This document shows positions 58,763 to 64,000 of a stretch of 64,000 nt of DNA, piece after piece. The translations under genes and the position numbers were made by a program. The DNA is from Streptomyces sp. 8K308 (GTDB taxonomy: Bacteria > Actinomycetota > Actinomycetes > Streptomycetales > Streptomycetaceae), in NCBI RefSeq assembly GCF_004348315.1, contig NZ_SMKC01000006.1, positions 1 to 64,000 of the forward strand, read 5' to 3'. The notes under the pieces were generated by a model. The model saw only the letters and a program-made list of their open reading frames with translations, ran no database searches and was not told the DNA's origin. Every line of letters begins with the position of its first letter. Position 1 is the stretch's first letter.

Positions 58763-61700
58763 TTGAGAAAGCGAACCAAGCGCTCGCGCGCGGCGGTCGT
58801 CGTGGCGTGCGCCGCGGTTGTCGCCACCCTGACCGGGGGGTTAGCCACGGCGGCCGAGATACCGGCCGGGGACACGTTCGGCAGCGCCGAACGGGGCCGC
58901 GAGCGGATCGCACTGATCACGGGGGACCAGGTCGTCCTCGATGCCGACGGCACGGTGGCCGGCCTGATCCGCGCCGAGGGCCGGGAGGACGTCCCGGTCC
59001 GGGTGATGGAGATCGACGGCGCCACCCACGTCATCCCGGCCGACGTGCAGGCGCTGATCGCCGACGGCACGCTCGACCGCCGGCTGTTCAACGTCACCGA
59101 GCTCAGCCGCGAGCAGTACCGGCAGCGCGACGGCCTCGGCGTGATCGTCACCTACGCCGGCGAGCGGCAGGCGGGCCTGCTCAGCGCCCAGGACGAGGCG
59201 GCCACCACGCTGGAGGCCATCAACGGCGAGGCGCTGGTCGTCGCCGAGGACGAACTCGCCGGGCTGTGGAACGACCTGACCGCGCCGGCCGGCGACGAGA
59301 TGAGGCTGGCCGCCGCGCCCCAGATCGAGTCCATCGCCCTGGACGCCCGGGTTCAGGCGTCGCTCGACACCAGCGTCCCGCAGATCGGCGCGCCCGAGGC
59401 GTGGGAGGCCGGCTACGACGGCGAGGGCATCACCATCGCCGTGCTGGACACCGGCATCTCCGACGACCACGAGGACGTCACCCCGCAGGTGGTCGCCGAG
59501 CAGAACTTCTCCGACGCGACCGACGCCGAGGACCACTTCGGCCACGGCACGCACGTCGCCTCCATCGCCGCCGGCACCGGCGCCCACTCGGACGGCACCT
59601 ACACCGGTGTCGCGCCCGGGGCCCGGCTGCTCGACGGCAAGGTGCTCGACGACAGTGGCGGCGGCTGGGACTCCGGGATCATCGCCGGCATGGAGTGGGC
59701 CGTCGAGCAGGGCGCCGACATCGTCAACATGTCCCTCGGGGGGTGGGCCACGACGGAGGTCGACCCGCTCGAGGAGGCGGTCGACGCCCTCTCCGCCACG
59801 TCGGACACGCTGTTCGTGATCGCGGCGGGCAACGACGGCCCGTTCGAGAACTCCATCGGCACCCCGGGCACCGCCGAGTCGGCCCTGACCGTGGGCGCGG
59901 TCGACAAGCAGGACCAGCTCGCCGACTTCTCGTCCGTGGGCGGCCGGCTGCGGGACGCCGCGGTCAAGCCCGACCTGACAGGGCCCGGCGTGGACATCGG
60001 CGCGGCCGCCGCCCCCGGCAGCGTCATCGCGCAGGAGGGCACCCCGGTCGCCGACGGCTATGTGGCGATCTCCGGCACCTCCATGGCCACCCCGCACGTG
60101 GCGGGCGCCGCGGCGATCCTCGCCCAGGCGCACCCCGACTGGACGGGCGAGCAGCTCAAGGCCGCGCTCACCGCCTCCACCCAGCGCGCCGACGGCTACA
60201 CCCCGATGCAGCAGGGCACCGGCCGCGTCGACATCCCGGCCGCCCTGACACAGAGCGTGATCGCCGAGACCACGTCGCTGACCTTCGGCGTCGTGCCGTT
60301 CCCGCACGACGACGCGGAGCCGATCACCCGGGAGCTCACCTACCGCAACCTCGGCGACGCGGACGTCACCCTCGACCTGACCGCGGAGGCCCTGGCCCCC
60401 GACGGAACCACGGCCCCTGAGGGCGTCTTCACCCTCGGCGCGGACCAGGTCACCGTCCCCGCCGGCGCCACCGCCACCGTGCCGGTCACCGCCTCCACCG
60501 CGGCTGGTGACCAGTACGGCGCCTACACCCTGTGGGTCACCGCCACCGGCGGCGAGCCGGGCCAGACGGTGCGCACCTCGGGCTCCGTCCTCCGCGAGGA
60601 GGAGATGTTCGACCTGACCATCGAGGTCACCGACCGCTCAGGCCAGCCGGCCGAGAGCTGGGAGACCTACGTCCAGGGTCTGGACGACTTCTCCGAGGGC
60701 GCCTACCTCGCCCCCGGCGAGGACGGCACGACCTCGACCCGGCTGCCCGAGGGCCGGTACCAGCTGGACACCACCATCTACTACTTCGAGCCGGACTCGG
60801 AGGAGCTGACGGCCGCGGACTGGCTGCTCCAGCCGTCCCTTGAGCTGACCGAGGACACCACCCTCACCGTCGACGCGTCCGACGCCCGCCGCATCTCACT
60901 GACGGGCCCGGACTACTCGGCCGAGGAGGTCGGCGTCGGTGCGAGCTTCGCCCTGGACAACGAGGACTCCGGCATGGGCATCGGCATCGGTTTCGGTGCC
61001 CTCCCGGACGGCTTGCACACCGCGCAGGTCGGGGACGTGCCGGACGGCTGGACCCTGAACTCGAGCGCCAGCTCCGACTGGGTGAACGACGACCGCGAGT
61101 ACCACCTGCAGGACACCAGGGAGGGCTCCTTCTACACCGGCCTGCGCAAGCGGGTCAGCGCCTACGAGCTCGCCCGGATCACCACCCACCAGGGCGCCTC
61201 GCTGGCCGACCGCGAGGGCTTCCTGCTCACCTCGTCGGACACGGGAGGTGGCGGCGGCGCCATCGCGCGGCCGATCCCCAACACCACCGAGGTGTACGTG
61301 CAGGCGGCGGCCGGCGCCTGGTCCCAGGAACTCCTCCAGCTGGACGCCGAGGGCAACGTCGAGACGGACTACTGGAGCGGCTACGAGACCTACGAGCCGG
61401 GCGAGACCTACGAGACGACCTTCAACGTGGGCGTCTTCGGGCCAGCCATCAACGAGGGCGAGGGCCTGTTCCTGTGGGGCAGCACGCTCCTCGGCGTCGT
61501 CAACCCGTTCGGCGACGGCGCCAGCCACACCGGCGACAGCGTCTTCGACTCCGCCTCCACCACCCTCTACCGGAACGGGGAGGAGTACGCCACCGCGGAC
61601 GGCGACTACCTGGACTGGGTGAGCTTCGACCTCCCGGCCGGCGAGGCCGAGTACGAGCTGGTCACCACGGCCAGCCGGGACGGGGTCGGCGCCAACGTGA

Positions 61701-62065
61701 CCACGGAGGTCACCGCCTCCTACACGTTCACCGCGGCCCCGGTCAGCGAGGATGAGGAGCTCGCGCTGCCGGCCACCGCCATCCGGTACACCCCGGAGCT
61801 GGCGCTGGACAGCACGGGCCCGGCCGGCGAGACCGTCCAGGTGCCGGTCACCGTCCAGGGCACGGGCGCGGACGGCAACCTCCAGTCGCTGACCGTCTCC
61901 GTCTCCTACGACGGCGGTGAGACCTGGGCCGAGACCCCGGTGGAGGACGGCGCGCTGACCGTCACCAACCCGGAGGCCGGCGGCAGCGTCTCCTTCCACG
62001 CCGAGGCCGTCGACGGCCAGGGCAACACCACGACCCAGACCATCATCGACGCCTACCGCACGTAG
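58763..62065 (+). CDS. Secreted S8 subtilisin-like peptidase, 1100 aa
   Basis: TTG start with AGGGGG ribosome site. Signal peptide RSRAAVVVACAAVVATLTGG, pro-region, then the catalytic triad Asp229 (VLDTGIS), His261 (GHGTHVAS) and Ser440 (GTSMATPHVAG), with the oxyanion Asn in AAGNDGPFE. The C-terminal ~600 residues are beta-sandwich repeats (FN3-like) including a run of YEPGETYETTF. Likely an extracellular protease of broad specificity. Monocistronic, ended by a perfect terminator. Confidence 0.92.
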   Translation: MRKRTKRSRAAVVVACAAVVATLTGGLATAAEIPAGDTFGSAERGRERIALITGDQVVLDADGTVAGLIRAEGREDVPVRVMEIDGATHVIPADVQALIADGTLDRRLFNVTELSREQYRQRDGLGVIVTYAGERQAGLLSAQDEAATTLEAINGEALVVAEDELAGLWNDLTAPAGDEMRLAAAPQIESIALDARVQASLDTSVPQIGAPEAWEAGYDGEGITIAVLDTGISDDHEDVTPQVVAEQNFSDATDAEDHFGHGTHVASIAAGTGAHSDGTYTGVAPGARLLDGKVLDDSGGGWDSGIIAGMEWAVEQGADIVNMSLGGWATTEVDPLEEAVDALSATSDTLFVIAAGNDGPFENSIGTPGTAESALTVGAVDKQDQLADFSSVGGRLRDAAVKPDLTGPGVDIGAAAAPGSVIAQEGTPVADGYVAISGTSMATPHVAGAAAILAQAHPDWTGEQLKAALTASTQRADGYTPMQQGTGRVDIPAALTQSVIAETTSLTFGVVPFPHDDAEPITRELTYRNLGDADVTLDLTAEALAPDGTTAPEGVFTLGADQVTVPAGATATVPVTASTAAGDQYGAYTLWVTATGGEPGQTVRTSGSVLREEEMFDLTIEVTDRSGQPAESWETYVQGLDDFSEGAYLAPGEDGTTSTRLPEGRYQLDTTIYYFEPDSEELTAADWLLQPSLELTEDTTLTVDASDARRISLTGPDYSAEEVGVGASFALDNEDSGMGIGIGFGALPDGLHTAQVGDVPDGWTLNSSASSDWVNDDREYHLQDTREGSFYTGLRKRVSAYELARITTHQGASLADREGFLLTSSDTGGGGGAIARPIPNTTEVYVQAAAGAWSQELLQLDAEGNVETDYWSGYETYEPGETYETTFNVGVFGPAINEGEGLFLWGSTLLGVVNPFGDGASHTGDSVFDSASTTLYRNGEEYATADGDYLDWVSFDLPAGEAEYELVTTASRDGVGANVTTEVTASYTFTAAPVSEDEELALPATAIRYTPELALDSTGPAGETVQVPVTVQGTGADGNLQSLTVSVSYDGGETWAETPVEDGALTVTNPEAGGSVSFHAEAVDGQGNTTTQTIIDAYRT

Positions 62066-62139
62066 CGGCTCCGCGTAAGGGCTCCGCCGGTTCGGCGACT
62101 GACGGCGGAGGGCGCCGGTCACGCCGGTTGACCACCGCC

Positions 62140-62173
62140 GGCCCCGTCGTGGCAGACATGCCACGACGGGGCC
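62140..62173. terminator. Bidirectional terminator between subtilase and pstB
   Basis: Perfect 15-bp stem (62140-62154 with 62159-62173), 4-base loop, between convergent genes. The remaining gap to 62324 holds only short CCGGCCA-type repeats and no gene. Confidence 0.85.
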
Positions 62174-62324
62174 GGTGGCCTGCGGCCGGCTGCCACGACG
62201 ACGCCGGCCAAACAACCGGCCGGCCACAGCCGAACACACGGCTCAGCCCCGGCCAGACACCGGCCCGCCAGCCAACAACACCAGCCACCGCCGGTCACGC
62301 CGCTCAGCCGCCGGCAGGCAACTG

Positions 62325-63104
62325 TCAGCCGAAGCGGCCCGAGATGTAGTCCTCGGTCGCCGGCACGGAGGGGTTGGAGAATATCTTCGCCGTCGAGTCC
62401 ACCTCGACGAGCCGACCGGGCTCCCCCACCGCCGCCAGGTTGAAGAACGCCGTCCGGTCCGAGACCCGCGCCGCCTGCTGCATGTTGTGGGTGACGATGA
62501 CGATCGTGTACTCGGCCTTCAGCTTGTCGATCAGGTCCTCGATCGCCAGCGTGGAGACCGGGTCGAGCGCCGAGCACGGCTCGTCCATCAGCAGCACGTC
62601 GGGCGCCACCGCCGTGGCCCTGGCGATGCAGAGCCGCTGCTGCTGGCCGCCGGAGAGGCTGGAGCCCGGCCGGTTCAGCCGGTCCTTCACCTCGTTCCAC
62701 AAGTTGGCGCCGCGCAGCTCCCGCTCCACCACCGCGTCGAGCTCGGACCTGCGCATCCGGCCGCCGTTGAGCCGGAGGCCGGCCGCCACGTTGTCGTAGA
62801 TCGACATGGTGGGGAACGGGTTGGGCCGCTGGAAGACCATGCCGACCGTGCGGCGCACCGCCACCGGGTCGACGCCTGGACCGTACAGGTCCTCGTTGTC
62901 CAGCAGCACCTTCCCCTCGACCCGGCCGCCTGGCGTCACCTCGTGCATCCGGTTGAGGGTGCGCAGGAACGTCGACTTGCCGCAGCCCGAGGGGCCGATG
63001 AAGGCCGTGACCGCCTGGGGTTCGACGTGCAGCGAGATGTCCTCGATCGCCTTGTGGGCGCCGTAGTACGCGGTCAGCCCGCTGACGTCGATGCGCTTGG
63101 CCAT
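62325..63104 (-). CDS. pstB: Phosphate ABC transporter ATPase PstB
   Basis: 259 aa. Walker [21 protein letters not shown], PstB-specific [15 protein letters not shown], signature [15 protein letters not shown], Walker [14 protein letters not shown], switch His in [10 protein letters not shown]. Drives high-affinity phosphate uptake. 28 bases after pstA on the same strand, part of pstSCAB. Confidence 0.95.
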   Translation of the reverse strand: MAKRIDVSGLTAYYGAHKAIEDISLHVEPQAVTAFIGPSGCGKSTFLRTLNRMHEVTPGGRVEGKVLLDNEDLYGPGVDPVAVRRTVGMVFQRPNPFPTMSIYDNVAAGLRLNGGRMRRSELDAVVERELRGANLWNEVKDRLNRPGSSLSGGQQQRLCIARATAVAPDVLLMDEPCSALDPVSTLAIEDLIDKLKAEYTIVIVTHNMQQAARVSDRTAFFNLAAVGEPGRLVEVDSTAKIFSNPSVPATEDYISGRFG

Positions 63105-63132
63105 GTGCGGGGCGTCTCCCTTCCGTCTTCCG

Positions 63133-64000
63133 TCAACGATCGGTCCTCGGCGCCTTCCACCGCGCCACCGCGCGCGCCGCCAGGTTGAGGACCATGACGA
63201 ACGCGATCAGCACCAGCGCCGCCGCCCACGCCCGGTCGTAGGACGACTCGGTGCCGGCGCCCCACTGCTCGTAGACGTAGAGCGGCAGCGAGGACTGGGC
63301 ACCCTCGAACGGGTTGCCGTTGATCATCGCGTTGCCGAAGACCAGCAGGATCAGCGGCGCCGTCTCACCGGCGATCCTGGCCAGCGCCAGCATCACCCCG
63401 GTGGTGATCCCGCCCAGCGCGGTGGGCAGCACCACCTTCACGATAGTGCGCCACTTCGGTACCCCGAGAGCGAGCGACGCCTCGCGCAGCTCGTCGGGCA
63501 CCAGCTTCAGCATCTCCTCGGTGGACCGCACCACGATCGGCAGCATCAGCACGGCCAGCGCCATCGCACCCGCGAAGCCCGAGTAGCCGAAGCCGAGCGT
63601 CATGATCCACAGGCTGAGGACGAAGAGACCGGCCACGATCGATGGGATGCCGGTCATCACGTCCACGAAGAAGGTGATCGCCCGCGACAGCCGCCCCGGC
63701 CCGTACTCCACCAGGTAGACGGCGGTCATCAGCCCTATCGGGATGGCGAGCGCCGACGCCAGCAGCACCTGCTGCACCGTGCCGAGCAGCGCGTGGTAGA
63801 CGCCGCCGCCCGACTGCCAGCTGAGCACCCCGTTCATCGAGTGGGTGAGGAAGTACCAGCTGACGCCCGGCACGCCGCGCGAGACGGTCTCCCAGACCAG
63901 CGCCGCGAGCGGCAGCACGGCGACCGCGAAGCAGGCCCACACCAGCAGCGCGGCGAGCCGGTCGACGGCCCGGCGCCTGCCCTCTATCCGGTAGGTCAGC
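63133..64000 (-). CDS. pstA: Phosphate ABC transporter permease PstA (partial)
   Basis: The last ~289 codons, the start lies beyond 64000. The coding frame is open to base 63999 ([20 protein letters not shown] at the edge). Permease signature [20 protein letters not shown] and [20 protein letters not shown] (EAA loop) are present. Six helices expected. Downstream of pstC/pstS outside the window. Confidence 0.93.
   Translation of the reverse strand, partial: LTYRIEGRRRAVDRLAALLVWACFAVAVLPLAALVWETVSRGVPGVSWYFLTHSMNGVLSWQSGGGVYHALLGTVQQVLLASALAIPIGLMTAVYLVEYGPGRLSRAITFFVDVMTGIPSIVAGLFVLSLWIMTLGFGYSGFAGAMALAVLMLPIVVRSTEEMLKLVPDELREASLALGVPKWRTIVKVVLPTALGGITTGVMLALARIAGETAPLILLVFGNAMINGNPFEGAQSSLPLYVYEQWGAGTESSYDRAWAAALVLIAFVMVLNLAARAVARWKAPRTDR

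Noticed and set aside
58144-60420. A 758-codon plus-strand frame over pit and the subtilase.
   Set aside because: It overlaps two well-supported genes in another frame and encodes Arg/Gly/Pro-rich low-complexity sequence only.

Overview
The window is high-GC DNA with the gene set of a Streptomyces-type actinomycete. It carries close relatives of GlnR, Nur, RsiG, the Eis-type acetyltransferase, a mycothiol-dependent isomerase-family protein, LmeA/DUF2993, DUF1416, DUF2516 and DUF3152. No rRNA, tRNA, CRISPR array or intact transposase gene was seen. Coding density is high on both strands; many neighbours overlap or couple by 4 bases, and many starts are GTG.

Left flank (1-12000), mostly conserved household genes. 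glnR reads off the left edge. A MoaD-like carrier and a membrane protein follow, then LmeA, then a sulfur block: a probable leaderless cysteine-rich leader peptide, a CysA-type sulfurtransferase and DUF1416, ending at a strong terminator. Facing it are a DsrE-like protein and a 27-residue zinc-ribbon peptide. Next come a small membrane peptide, a nitrobindin-like protein, an SDR, an asparaginase II, the c-di-GMP-responsive anti-sigma factor RsiG, D-aminoacyl-tRNA deacylase, a YgfZ-like protein, the nickel regulator Nur and an Eis-family acetyltransferase.

Middle (12000-55300), an accessory-rich mosaic. Regulator/target pairs dominate, several with visible palindromic operators: LysR/EamA, TetR/DHA2 exporter, TetR/MFS, TetR/SGNH hydrolase, and AraC with a heterodimeric ABC pair. 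There are also a GntR-HAD-kinase cassette; cytochrome bd oxidase (cydAB) with a 23-residue peptide and an MMPL exporter; two-component systems, two of which have lost their partner; a FluG-like split pair (amidohydrolase plus glutamine synthetase family); a DUF3152 protein with a metzincin zinc motif; and a sigma/anti-sigma pair. Decay is evident: a headless DUF4097 gene, a possible FAH-family remnant beside a MITE-like element, a headless multicopper oxidase, and a fragment of a TnsA-like transposase subunit.

Right flank (55300-64000), conserved again: an XRE regulator with an HBHA-like protein, DUF2516, a PhoU-like DUF47 protein with a Pit phosphate transporter, a large secreted subtilase, and the phosphate ABC genes pstB and pstA (cut by the window edge). 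From memory of S. coelicolor, the glnR-nur block and the pit/pst block occur in the opposite relative order there, so a rearrangement may lie in the middle region.
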